64,000 nucleotides of DNA from contig NC_084687.1 in the NCBI RefSeq assembly GCF_028389875.1, positions 2,826,157 through 2,890,156 of the forward strand. Reading direction: 5' to 3'. This document shows positions 46,464-57,150 of the stretch, in pieces. Within the stretch, counting starts at the first letter, position 1. Every line of letters begins with the position of its first letter. This DNA is from Rhea pennata (Eukaryota; Chordata; Aves; Rheiformes; Rheidae). The translations under genes and the position numbers were made by a program. Below the pieces are notes generated by a model. It ran no database searches and was not told where the DNA came from. It saw nothing but the letters and a program-made list of their open reading frames with translations.

Positions 46464-49349
46464 ATGAAGGGCAAGGAGCGCTCGCCGGCTAAAGCCAAGC
46501 GGTCGCGGGGCGGCGGCGGCGCCGGCGAGGACTCGGCGCCCTCCTCCTCGTCGGCGCGGGGCGAGCGGAGCGGCAAGAAGCCGAGCGGCTCCGGCGGTTC
46601 CAACGGCAGCGGCGGGAAAGCGGCGGCGGCGGCGGCGGCCTCCGGCGAGAGCAACAGCGGGAGCAGCCGGCGCGGCCCGCACCCGGACAAGACTGGCCGC
46701 GCCGGCAGCCGCGAGTACGAGGCCGGGGCGGCGGCGGCGGGCGGCGGCAGCCGGCACGGCTACAGCAGCAGCAGCAGCAAAACCGCGGAGCCGTCGCGGA
46801 GCAGCAGCAGCCGCGGCGGTGGGGGTGAGTCGCGGGCGCAGGCGGCGGCCCCGTCCTCCTCCTCCTCTTCCTCGGAGCCGGGCGCCGGCGGGGAGTACAA
46901 GACGCTGAAGATCAGCGAACTGGGCTCGGTGCTGAGCGACGAGGCGGTGGAGGACGGGCTCTTCCACGAGTTCAAGCGCTTTGGCGACGTGAGCGTCAAA
47001 ATCAGCCGCCTCCCGCCGGGCACGGGGGCCGCTGACGAGCGCGTGGCCTTCGTCAACTTCCGCCGGCCCGAGGACGCCCGTGCCGCCAAGCACGCCCGCG
47101 GCCGCCTCGTGCTCTACAACCGCCCGCTCAAAATCGAGGCCGTCTACGTCGGGGGCGGCGCAGGGAGCAGCCGGCGGCGCAGCAGCCGTTCCCCGGCGCT
47201 GCTGGACAAGGAGTCCCCCTACGGCACCACGGCCGTGGGGGTGGCGGCCGCGGCAGCCGCCGCTGTGCGGCATCCCCCGGCTGGGGCAACGCAGCGGGCT
47301 TTGTCGCCCGCTGGTAGCGGAGGAGCCCTGGGTTACCGAGACTACCGACTGCAGCAGCTCGCCCTAGGCCGCTTGCCGCCTCCGCCCCCTCTGCCCAGGG
47401 AACTGGAGAGGGAGAGGGACTACGGAGGTTTTTACGAAGCGCGAGTGCGGCCGGCCTATGGGCTGGAGCGCGTGGCCGGTGTGGCGGCTGCTGGGGGCTT
47501 CCGTGGAGGAGGAGGGGGCGCCGGAGCAGCTGGCGAGGAGGAGATCAGCCCCGAGGATGACCAGAGAGCCAACCGCACGTTGTTCCTGGGCAACCTGGAC
47601 ATCACCGTGAGCGAGTCAGATTTACGCCGAGCCTTTGACCGTTTCGGGGTCATTACTGAGGTGGACATCAAAAGGCCAGGCCGTGGGCAGACCAGCACGT
47701 ATGGTTTTCTTAAGTTTGAAAATCTGGACATGGCGCACCGAGCCAAGTTGGCCATGTCAGGAAAGGTGCTTCTACGCAACCCCATCAAGATTGGGTATGG
47801 TAAAGCCACTCCAACTACCAGGCTCTGGGTGGGTGGCCTTGGGCCCTGGGTGCCCCTGGCTGCCCTGGCCAGGGAATTTGACCGTTTTGGCACCATTCGC
47901 ACTATTGATTACCGCAAAGGTGATTCGTGGGCCTATATCCAGTATGAGAGCTTGGACGCGGCGCAGGCGGCGTGCACCCACATGCGTGGCTTTCCCTTGG
48001 GTGGGCCAGATCGACGACTCCGCGTAGACTTTGCCGACACTGAGCATCGGTACCAGCAGCCCTACCTGCAGCCTCTGCCGTTGCCACCTCCTGCTCATTA
48101 CGAGCTAGTGGCAGAGGCTGCTGCATTTGGGGCTCACCGGGGGGCTCCACCAGATCCTCTCCGGGGGGCCCGGGACAGGACACCACCGTTACTCTATAGA
48201 GACCGCGAGAGAGACCTTTATTCTGAGACAGAGTGGGTGCCTCCGCCACCCCCTGTGCGGGACAGGAGTAATCGGGCAGCTGCCTATGACCCACTGGAAA
48301 GCCTAGAACGCCGTCGGGATGGTTGGTCCTTGGAGCGGGACCGAGGGGAGAGGGAGTTGGGCAGTAGTAGTAGGGATCAACCTAGGAAACGGAGACTGGC
48401 GGAGGATGGAGGACGGCACTTGGACCGTTCTCCGGACAGCGAGCGTTCCTCTTCATCCCGAAAGCGTCACTGCTTAGCCACAACCTCTCCCCCAGACCGC
48501 AGCCCTGAGCTTGTCGGAGGGCGGGAGCGCTATAGTAGTGACGCAGAACGTTCCTCCCGTTTGCTTCTGTTGGAGCGGCCCTCGCCTATCCGGGAATCGC
48601 GCAGGGGGAGCCTGGAGCGAGGCCAGAATGAAAAACGTGACCGCAAGAATTCCGCTGAAAGAGAGCGGAAGCATCGCGCTTCTGCGGCAGCTGCTGCGCA
48701 GGAGTGCAAAAGTCCAGCCAAAAAGGACGAACGCGCTACGGAAGGAGGTGGCGGAGGGTCGCGGCTCAAACCTCCGCCTCAGAAACAGCAGCAGGACGGA
48801 GCGTCGCAGGCCGGGGGAGCCCCCAAGCTGTGCTTGGCTTGGCAGGGGATGCTTCTGCTGAAGAACAGCAACTTCCCGTCCAATATGCACCTGCTTCAGG
48901 GGGACCTCAGCGTTGCCAGCAGCCTCCTCGTGGAGGGAGCAACTGGGGGTAAAGTAGCTCAGCTCAAGATCACGCAACGTCTTCGTCTGGACCAGCCCAA
49001 GCTGGACGAGGTCACTCGTCGTATCAAAGTGGCAGGTCCCAATGGATACGCCATTCTTTTGGCTGTGCCTGGCACATCAGACAACCGCTCCTCATCTGGA
49101 GCTAGCGAGGCTGCCACCACCTCCACCCAGAGGCCACTCAGGAATCTGGTGTCGTACCTAAAGCAAAAGCAGGCTGCTGGGGTGATCAGCCTCCCTGTGG
49201 GGGGCAACAAAGACAAGGAGAACAGCGGGGTCCTGCACGCCTTTCCACCCTGCGACTTCTCCCAGCAGTTCCTGGACTCCACGGCCAAGGCGCTGGCCAA
49301 ATCAGAGGACGACTATCTGGTCATGATCATTGTCCGTGGGGCATCCTAA
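46464..49349 (+). CDS. RBM15: RBM15, SPEN-family RNA-binding protein
   Basis: One uninterrupted frame of 961 codons. RBM15 is a nuclear subunit associated with the WTAP-METTL3 m6A writer; it binds RNA (XIST among others) and also acts in splicing, mRNA export and blood-cell differentiation. The N-terminus is low-complexity Gly/Ser/Ala with a seven-Ala run (53-59). RRM1 is about 145-228 (LKISEL 148-153, RVAFVNF 193-199), RRM2 about 371-447 (LFLGNL 373-378, then YGFLKF), RRM3 about 453-528 (LWVGGL 454-459). A long Arg/Asp/Ser-rich region follows with basic NLS-like clusters PRKRRL (640-645) and SRKRH (665-669). The SPOC domain spans about 789-958 and begins KLCLAWQGML; SPOC binds phosphoserine peptides of chromatin and RNA factors. 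The protein ends IIVRGAS. The ATG lies in a strong GCCGCCATGA context. The frame is open upstream to 46383 but without an ATG, so the N-terminal extension annotated in human is not encoded here. Confidence 0.98.
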   Translation: MKGKERSPAKAKRSRGGGGAGEDSAPSSSSARGERSGKKPSGSGGSNGSGGKAAAAAAASGESNSGSSRRGPHPDKTGRAGSREYEAGAAAAGGGSRHGYSSSSSKTAEPSRSSSSRGGGGESRAQAAAPSSSSSSSEPGAGGEYKTLKISELGSVLSDEAVEDGLFHEFKRFGDVSVKISRLPPGTGAADERVAFVNFRRPEDARAAKHARGRLVLYNRPLKIEAVYVGGGAGSSRRRSSRSPALLDKESPYGTTAVGVAAAAAAAVRHPPAGATQRALSPAGSGGALGYRDYRLQQLALGRLPPPPPLPRELERERDYGGFYEARVRPAYGLERVAGVAAAGGFRGGGGGAGAAGEEEISPEDDQRANRTLFLGNLDITVSESDLRRAFDRFGVITEVDIKRPGRGQTSTYGFLKFENLDMAHRAKLAMSGKVLLRNPIKIGYGKATPTTRLWVGGLGPWVPLAALAREFDRFGTIRTIDYRKGDSWAYIQYESLDAAQAACTHMRGFPLGGPDRRLRVDFADTEHRYQQPYLQPLPLPPPAHYELVAEAAAFGAHRGAPPDPLRGARDRTPPLLYRDRERDLYSETEWVPPPPPVRDRSNRAAAYDPLESLERRRDGWSLERDRGERELGSSSRDQPRKRRLAEDGGRHLDRSPDSERSSSSRKRHCLATTSPPDRSPELVGGRERYSSDAERSSRLLLLERPSPIRESRRGSLERGQNEKRDRKNSAERERKHRASAAAAAQECKSPAKKDERATEGGGGGSRLKPPPQKQQQDGASQAGGAPKLCLAWQGMLLLKNSNFPSNMHLLQGDLSVASSLLVEGATGGKVAQLKITQRLRLDQPKLDEVTRRIKVAGPNGYAILLAVPGTSDNRSSSGASEAATTSTQRPLRNLVSYLKQKQAAGVISLPVGGNKDKENSGVLHAFPPCDFSQQFLDSTAKALAKSEDDYLVMIIVRGAS
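46620..46640 (+). repeat. RBM15: GCG-repeat coding for seven alanines in RBM15
   Basis: Six GCG codons and one GCC code for Ala53-Ala59. Together with Gly and Ser runs (AGC repeats near 46763-46780) this makes the N-terminal tail before RRM1 longer than I recall for mammals. Such GC-rich codon runs expand and contract easily. Confidence 0.85.
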
Positions 49350-50629
49350 GGCCCTCGTGTTTTCTGTACCCAACCCTGCCTATTCCTCCACACAGCCCCT
49401 CCAGCGTGTGCCAGGTGCTATGGGATACAGCCTTAGCCAGCCCTGTCATTATTTTAAATTAGATCTTTGTTTGTAGGTAACTTTCCCTGCCCGTTTTTCT
49501 GTTACTACATTTTTCTATAAAGTTAGAAGCCAGAAAGGTTGGTTAGCCATTAGTGTGAATAGGATATTTTGAGAATCTCTTCTCAGTGGGGATAGCAGGG
49601 AGCTAGGCCTGCTTTGATTTACAAACGAAAAGAAAAACAAAAACGGGGGGTGGGGGGGAGGGAGGGGAAGGGAAAGAGCAAACTCCCGCCTTTTTAATTT
49701 TGATTTGTGTCCTTTTTTCATTTCATATATATTTTTTTTTAAAGCAAGTTGAATAGCTTGTCCTCTAGAGTTACAAACCTAAAAGACCAGATTTAAAGCA
49801 CTCGGTAGTTTAAATGGAAAACAACACACTTAACAGTGGACTGGTGTCAACTCAGTTTTGAGTCATTGAAATTCTGTGAAGGCCTCGGGCCAGCAGCCCT
49901 CTGGCCTGACTGATCCCTTTCCTGAGGAGCCTGGATGGTTTGCCTTTGAGTTGCATGGCTCAAGGTTGATTTCCTTCAGGTGGCTAGCGCCTGCTCTTGG
50001 GTACACTGCAGAACATTAATTCCTTTATTGGGCGTTTGATGATTTCATCCAGTCCACCAAAATGCATGCACTGAAAGTATGCTTTTTAACAGGTGTATTT
50101 CTCCTATTCCTCTGAGTTCTGTCGTATCCCATATATGCACTTTGGGTTTGTAGCAGTGACAATGTTTGGTAAATAGCTGAGGACTTTGTTACAAACCATG
50201 AATGTCTTGTGCTTACTCTCGTATGCAAGAAACAAGGAGGTGCTTTAAGAATAACTTTAGTTATATTGTGGTTTTTTTTGTTTGTTTTTACTGCCTTTTT
50301 CAAAGAGTTGCAGGTACAGTGGGGTCTGGTTCCACAGTGCAAACTCTAAGCAAGTATGCTTCTCTCCAGAGATGGCTTTTAATTCTGTAATAATTTAATT
50401 ACATAAAAGTTCTCATTATCGTTTTACCTCTTTGTTAATAGCAAGAAACTGCTGTCTGCTAGGGAATTTTCAGGTACAGTACAGTGGGCATTACATGAGG
50501 TTTTTTATAGTTATCTGGACTAAAGTGTTTTTAGCATCTTGGAGAAGTATTAGAAATACTCCAAAGTGTTGTGATTTGATCTTTTGTTTTTAGGATTCTA
50601 TGAGGAAACAATTTACCTTTTTCAAAGAA

Positions 50630-50653
50630 CTTTTTTTTTTTTTTTTTTTTTTT
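50630..50653. repeat. Poly-T tract
   Basis: Twenty-four T residues; a second run (T17) lies at 51211-51227. Simple sequence inside the probable RBM15 3' UTR. Confidence 0.9.
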
Positions 50654-50842
50654 CCTTGTGCTTTCCCCCCCTTCACTGGGCACTTTTCTCCCGTTATCTT
50701 GGACACTTTGCTGATACAGGCATTTATGAGGGAAGAAGGGATCTAAATCCCTGTTCTGTTCTACAGTTGAAAGGGGGCTGCAGCTAGCTTCTGAACTGAA
50801 GTGTAAATCTGACTATATCTATTTACACTTTATAAGCCCTAA

Positions 50843-50885
50843 AATGTAATCTTGCACTTAAAGCCAGAATGTAATCTTGCACTTA
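50843..50885 (+). repeat. Tandem duplication of an 18-bp word
   Basis: AATGTAATCTTGCACTTA occurs at 50843-50860 and again, identical, at 50868-50885. It is a small local duplication in the probable RBM15 3' UTR. A GATCAGTA-type short repeat lies close by at about 50931-50947. Confidence 0.9.
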
Positions 50886-53800
50886 GCCACGTTTTCAGAA
50901 ACTTGGGCAACGTAAAAGCGATGCTGTGGATCAGTAGATCAGTAGATCTTCCGGTATCTTCCAGGGCAATTGTAACAAGGCTGAGCAGCAAGTTAATTTC
51001 TGTTTCAGCTTATGTGACAAAAAATTCAAGTTCAAAATGTAGACTAGGTTGTATGTGAAGGAGGAGATGTCTCGAATGCATTTTATAGACAGAGCAATTG
51101 CTTTTCCAATGTGACCACGCTTGCTTTAGATTCACTGTCACAGAAATATGAAATTCTGCAATATCGCTCTGAATAGTCACCCTTCAGAGGAGTGCTCCAT
51201 TTTTTTTCCTTTTTTTTTTTTTTTTTTGACAAAAATGAGTAGATGAATCCCAATCATCACGGTGAACTTAAATGCGGCAGAACATCCTCAAACAGGTTTT
51301 AGCCTTGTGGCTACTTTTCTTTCTGAAAGGAAGCATACAAGCCTCATCTAATGCTCTTAAATATTTGATGGTGAAATCCAGGGTTTCTGGGTTGTTGTCC
51401 TTCAATGTGAATGTAATAGATGGCAGATTTCAGCTGTTCATCTTCCTATTAACAATGAGAATTTTTTGGAAATGACACCAGTAACGCAAATAACTATGTT
51501 GTAGAAGATACAGCGTATTTACCATTTACTGCAAAGAATGTCTGTTTTAATTCCAGCAGGTGTCTATGTTGTGTGTTAGCATGTAATCAACACTGCTGCT
51601 AACTCACTTTAAGTGTTTCTTGCATTTACAGTGAGTTCTCTCATTGCATTTGACGCAAGAGTGCAGAGGTTTAAAGGAAAGCACCCTTTAACTTGAACCA
51701 CTGGGAGTTCAAATCTGTCCATGAACCGTGAAAGAAGCACTAACCTTGTTTGTGTTCAACACTTAAACTTGTGAAGAACAGTGCTTGTTATGCTGGTATG
51801 CAGTAGACACCTGTTTTTTTAAAAAAACCTACAAAACTTGGGGTCAACGTAGCTTGTCTAAATTTAAAAGCAAAATACTTTTTTTTTTTGACAGATAGCT
51901 GGTGAGGCATGAGAACCCTTTTCGAAAGAGCATCCTGCGTGCACTTCCGTTGTTTCCTTGTAAAGCAGCAGTGGTTGTATTTGCCACTGGCTTTTATGAG
52001 TCCAAATTGTGCTGCACTGGAGGGTAATATGGAACAGGCAAGGCTGTATTTGACTCCAGGTTTTTTGGTTCTTTATTTAATGGAGTACCTGCTTCTTTAA
52101 ATCTGGTTTATTTGTGGTTGCTGCTCTGTTTTGAAAGCAAGGATTTTAACACCCTTTGAGGGTACTTAATGTCAAAACATAGTTGACTGGCAACATTTTT
52201 TTTTGCCGGCACTTAGTCACATGCTGCCATCAGGTCTAGTACAGCTTTGTTGGCTGTGCTTTTCCCTTAGGCTATGAAGTGTGCACCATTGGAGTAACTG
52301 TCCACTAAAAGTCTTCTTGGCCAGGGCTGAATGCAAGTAGAAGTCCATATTTAATACCACTTCTGTGTAGAGCAAAACAGATGTAGCAGACGTTAGCGCT
52401 CTAGTTATATTTGGCATTATGTCGCTCTAGTAAGAGCTCTGGATTTCTTCGGATGTTGTGTGCAGCTGATGTTCCTATATTTTTCATTAGTTACAGTTTA
52501 TTGAATTAGTGTGGAAAAAGGATGTCCTTTTCCTGAATCATTTCATAGTTGTGCTTTATGCTTTGGGGGAAAGAACCTCAAATGACTCATACTTTTGTTT
52601 AAGATTTTAGGTTTTTAATTGGAAACTTTATGCAACTTCCTTGGCTGCTAGCCAGTGGCTTTGTTTGCTCTGGTCTAGCGTATGGTCTGCTGTTCACTGG
52701 CCTGCGGTGTGAACAGTGAGGTTACCTTAAACTACGGGAATTTTCAGGCTCCTCAGTTGCAAATATCGATGCATCCTTGTGAGCATCGGAGAGGGAGAAC
52801 GGAGTTACGTGTCAGACTGACAGATCGGTCCTACTACCCTCTCTGTTTTTTAAAAAGGACGTTTAAGGACTGAAACTGCTTTGGAGACGACATGCCCAGC
52901 CTCCTGTGGAGGGCAGAGAAGAATGTGTAGATGTCTTGAATTGGTTCGGGAGACATCTGGTTGATGGCAGCTTGAGATGAAAGTACTTAAGTATTAATGG
53001 GGGGATGAGTAAATCAAAATTGTGAAGATAGGCTCAAATAACCTGAGGACCGAGAGAAAATTGCTTGGAATATCTTAGTTCCTGGCTTTGCTAAGAAAAA
53101 GTGTTGAGAGCAGTACTCCTAGCGAGTCTGCCGTATTCCTATTTGAACAGAAACAAGAGTGGAAGAAATCATTGCTGTGTGACTAGAGTTTTGGGGTTCT
53201 TTCCCCCTCGTCTCCCCCCCCCCCCCTTTTTTTAAATGACTTTCTTTGGATAACAGCGAAGGACAGATATTCTAATGAAATATGAACTTAATGATGAAAT
53301 ACTTTTTGTATTAGGCTTAAAGCAGACCATATTGTTCTGAGGATGGTTAATGGAATATTCAACTTCATGCAGTTTTGTTTGTGTGAAAATGATGGATGAG
53401 AAATATTACTTGAATGGTAACAATTTTAAATTGTATTAGGTGTGTCTGATTTGACCTATAATATTGGAGTTAGAGTTATGCAGCAAAATGAGAACAAAAG
53501 ATAAACTTGTAACACTACACTTTGTATTTATGTTGATAAGTTGCCTTCAGGAAATGTTCTTTGAGGAAAGTCAACTGAATTATTTATAATTCCGTCGGTT
53601 TTTCTCATGGTTGATTATTTTGATGCGTCCCATTAACTGTTAGGAAAGTTGAATAATCATTAATACTGTAAGCCTAGTTTAACATTGGTCCAAAAACAGC
53701 CCCTGCACTACTTGTTATGCATCTATACATAGAAGGTGACTTCATTTCAAGATTTTGTGCCCGTAGGTGGTATTGGTGCTTTTTGAAGTCCAAGTAGAAT

Positions 53801-54831
53801 ATTCAGAAAGGCCTTGTAGCTCTTTTATGTTCATCTGTATAATGTTGGGAGGGGAAAAAATCTGTTGTATACATTTGTATTGAAATAACATTTTCTTTCC
53901 TCCTGCAAGCAAAGCTGGTGGACTGCAGAAGACAACAGCATGGGATTCCAAGCTCTCATGGACCTTTGGGAAGAGCAGCTGTGGCTTGTGTGGAATTTAC
54001 ATGGGCCTCTTGATGGAAGAAAGCTTATCTGTTTAGTATTTGTGCATTTTACTAAAATGGCAGCTTTAAAAAAAAAAAAAAGTTGTGTATCTGCTATTGT
54101 GATGCCAATGCCCGTGTTTTAAGTGGAAAAAAAAAATGACCTCTTTGCTTTGTGCTGTGTACACAAGATTGCTGGAAAAGTAAAGGAATACCCTTTTTAT
54201 GGCTCACACAGCTTAAAAGTAGCTGTCACTCAAACATGCGCTCACAGTTGAGCTGATTTTGTTTCATTCTAAATAAATTGTTTCTTTTGAGGAAAATGGT
54301 TTTTCTGCCTGGAAGTGAATTGACGACAAACGTTTGACCCCTTTGTTTGCAGCGGAGGGGTACTCGCTGCTGCGGCTCCATGTTTGCTCTGATAGTTGTG
54401 GGTCTTGAGCAAGAAGCAGGGAGACCGGCGCTCTCGCGTTGACCAGCCTGTCGTACCAAATCCGAAGAATCTAGTTCGTTGCGTTGCTGTGGCACCCCCT
54501 TTGGTTGCAGTGAAGGGGGTCACTTGCTGCTTTACTCCTCATCTTTGCGAGGAAACGGTGCTGATGCTGGCATGCAAGAAGCAGGGAGGCACCCTGCGTC
54601 TCAGAACGGTGTACAAGTCTGGGGCTTCGCTGGTTTGAAGAGCTGGAGTTCCTGAATTTTAAGTTTCTGATTTATTTTGTTCACCCAACTCGTTTGGCTT
54701 TAGTTTTGATTTTTTTTTTTAATTTTGAAGAAAAAAAGTTTGAAATTGCTTTGAATCTTGCACGTAAACCTTTGCACCAAATTGCCAAAAGAAAAAGAGA
54801 AATAAGTTCTTAAAAATGTTTAAATGATGTT

Positions 54832-54837
54832 AATAAA
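54832..54837 (+). terminator. RBM15: Poly(A) signal AATAAA, likely RBM15 3' end
   Basis: AATAAA lies in an AT-rich stretch, with a GT-rich stretch about 50-80 bases downstream. Another AATAAA at 54272-54277 could give a shorter 3' end, and one at 56299-56304 a longer one. Which is used cannot be told from sequence. Confidence 0.45.
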
Positions 54838-57126
54838 GCCTTTCCTGACATACGCGAGGCGCTCCTCCATCTCCAGGGGCTTTGCAGCAGTAATGCAGTG
54901 ATGGGTTTAGTTCTGAATGGATGAAGAGTTCCTGAGAGCTAGAGTTGGTAATTTAAAACCTTTGCGTTGGTGTCAGTGCCTTATTTTGACCGGTTTCGAA
55001 GCAAATGTTCCACACGCCTCGGATGTGCATGCACCCTGATCGCGTCCCAGGTACGGCTGCATGTTTGCTTGCAGTCTCCTCAATGTGTAGTACAGATTGT
55101 AAAAGGAAAAAATGGAGGCATCCCGAAAATATTGTGCGCTGTAGTTCCTGCATTATCCTGTATGGGGGCTCCTGAAGGCTGTTCCAGTACAGGAGTACAA
55201 CTCCATGTTTGCTGCAGGAGACTTCGGGGCACATTTGACAACAGCAGAGACCAAGAGGAAGCTAACACTGCTGCATCGTTGGCTTCAGAAACCTCTCGTG
55301 TTATGCTTGCCGGTCTGTTAGAATTAACTAGTCGCTGTCTGCCATGCAGATGAAGACACCTTGAAATCGCAAGCTTGCCCTGATTGCCTTGACATACTTT
55401 AACCTTCTGTGGATTAAGAACCTAGTACTGTCCTGTAGCCGTGCAGGCTGATTGCTAGGCAGCAGGTGCTTTCCTACAAAAGGATGCCATGGTTGTGCTC
55501 TGCAAGGTGTCTGTTCCTGGGGCAAACAGCCGTGTAAATCCCTAAAACAGGTAAGGGGCTCAAAGAGGTTGGGCTGAACTGTAATGTAAATGGAGATGAT
55601 TTTGTTGTTCACCTTTTTCTTTTGATTCTTGTGTCTACTAACCTTTACTAACTTGTTCACTTGGGTCAAGGTGCCATTTCCATCCACTCTGAGGATGGGA
55701 GTGAAGGATCGAACTCTTCGGTGTAGCTTCTGTGTTTGCTGTTGGTGTTCCCATTAAGGAACACAAAGTTTCTCTACCTGCCTGGTGCAAGATGCTGCTC
55801 GAGTAAAACTCCAGGTTTTCAACTTGGCAAGCTAGAGAGCTGGTTTTCTGAATTAATGAACTGTTTGAATTAACACCGACTTAACCCAAAACACTACCTG
55901 AGATTTGTGTATATGTGGATGTGGAAGCCAAGCTGATGATTGGGCAAAGCTACTTTGTTTATGTTCGTGGGATGTTGGCATAAATCAAGCTGTTCGTTAC
56001 AAATGGGAACATTTTTAGATATTGCTGGCAGCGAGAGGAGGAAAATGGGTAGGGGAAACCTCTCGAGGCGGGCTGTTCTTTCAGAAGTTGCTGTTTATTG
56101 CAGTTAAAAGTTTGTATTTTTGCAATGTCTTGTTTCATGTGCTGTTGAGATATGGCCTCTGGATGTGGTATCACTTGAAATGTTGTACAGAAGGCTTGGG
56201 GCTCGTGGCAACAACGGGAGGCGTTTCTGAACCTCCTCTCCTTTAACTCACAGGGCATTTCACGCCAGCGGGAGATGAGTGATCTGTTAGTATTACCCAA
56301 ATAAAGGAGATGTTTTCAAAAACAGGTTAGCTGCTTGGGTTTGTGTTTCGGGGTTGGGTGCTCTCCCACCTTTTGGTTATGCTTCAGCTTGTTGTGTTAC
56401 AGCAAACGGGCTGGTGGTGGCTTTTCCAGAAAAGATCCTTGTCTCCGACTCAGAATTTGCTGTGTATTTAACCAGAAGATTGTTTTCAGTCTTGTATACA
56501 TTATGTATTTGGGTGAATTGTAGGTAATTTGGGGACGTGGTTGGTACAGGGTGGTTATGCTATGGCTGCTCTGTAACGGTGGGTTTCTTCGGGTTATTTT
56601 TTTTCTTTATTATGTACTTTGTGTGCTCCTCTGCCTTCTGGATTGGTTAGCGGGATGTTTTACCTGCCAATTTTACCTATGTTTTTGTTAAAGCTAGTCT
56701 CTTTTAAGGGTTAACAGTGCTCTGTGCTCTATATGCATCATATTAATTTGGTTAATGAGACTTCAGGCAAGCAGTCTGGGGAAAATGGATTTATAAAGAG
56801 AACCGTTTAATTAACTGCACTGCAGTGTAAAGTGGTGCAAGAGGATTAGATGGGAAACTGGTTATTTGATTTCACACACTTCTCGAGTTGTGCTTTTTTA
56901 CCAGCTACGGCTGAATTATAACTCAGTTTAATACGTCAGACGGCCCAGATTCTGCTCCTAGCTATTAGCAAGATCCTGTCTGCGTAGCGCTGCTGGTTTA
57001 CTATAAAATGGCAAATGCTCTCTGAGGATGTGTTCTCGCAGTGTGTCCTGGTGCGAGTCGATTGGGCAAGTCCTCTGCAAAAGGGTTAGGGAAAAAAGTG
57101 GAACGAAAATACCTTTGGCTGAGCTC

Positions 57127-57150
57127 TTTTTTTTTTTTTTTTTTTTTTTT
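57127..57150. repeat. Poly-T tract
   Basis: Twenty-four T residues, simple sequence. Confidence 0.9.

Larger units (their letters stand above)
49350..54860 (+). other. RBM15: Probable RBM15 3' UTR
   Basis: AT-rich sequence without a gene follows the RBM15 stop. It has many T- and A-runs, UGUAAAU-like Pumilio words and AU-rich motifs, as in long vertebrate 3' UTRs, and ends near a clear poly(A) signal at 54832. Mammalian RBM15 also has spliced isoforms with other C-termini; the corresponding exons were not recognised here. The extent is inferred. Confidence 0.5.

Noticed and set aside
46401-47273. 290-codon antisense frame within RBM15
   Set aside because: Shadow of the GC-rich RBM15 coding strand; Ala/Arg/Gly composition, no domain.
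50591-50600. GATTCTATGA, identical to a CR1 3' end
   Set aside because: The 100 bases upstream show no CR1 sequence, so the 10-base match is probably chance.
53895-54122. Possible extra RBM15 exon after an acceptor-like CTTTCCTCCTGCAAG
   Set aside because: The acceptor ends in AAG, not a consensus CAG/TAG with a strong tract, and the 61-residue frame does not match known RBM15 C-termini.
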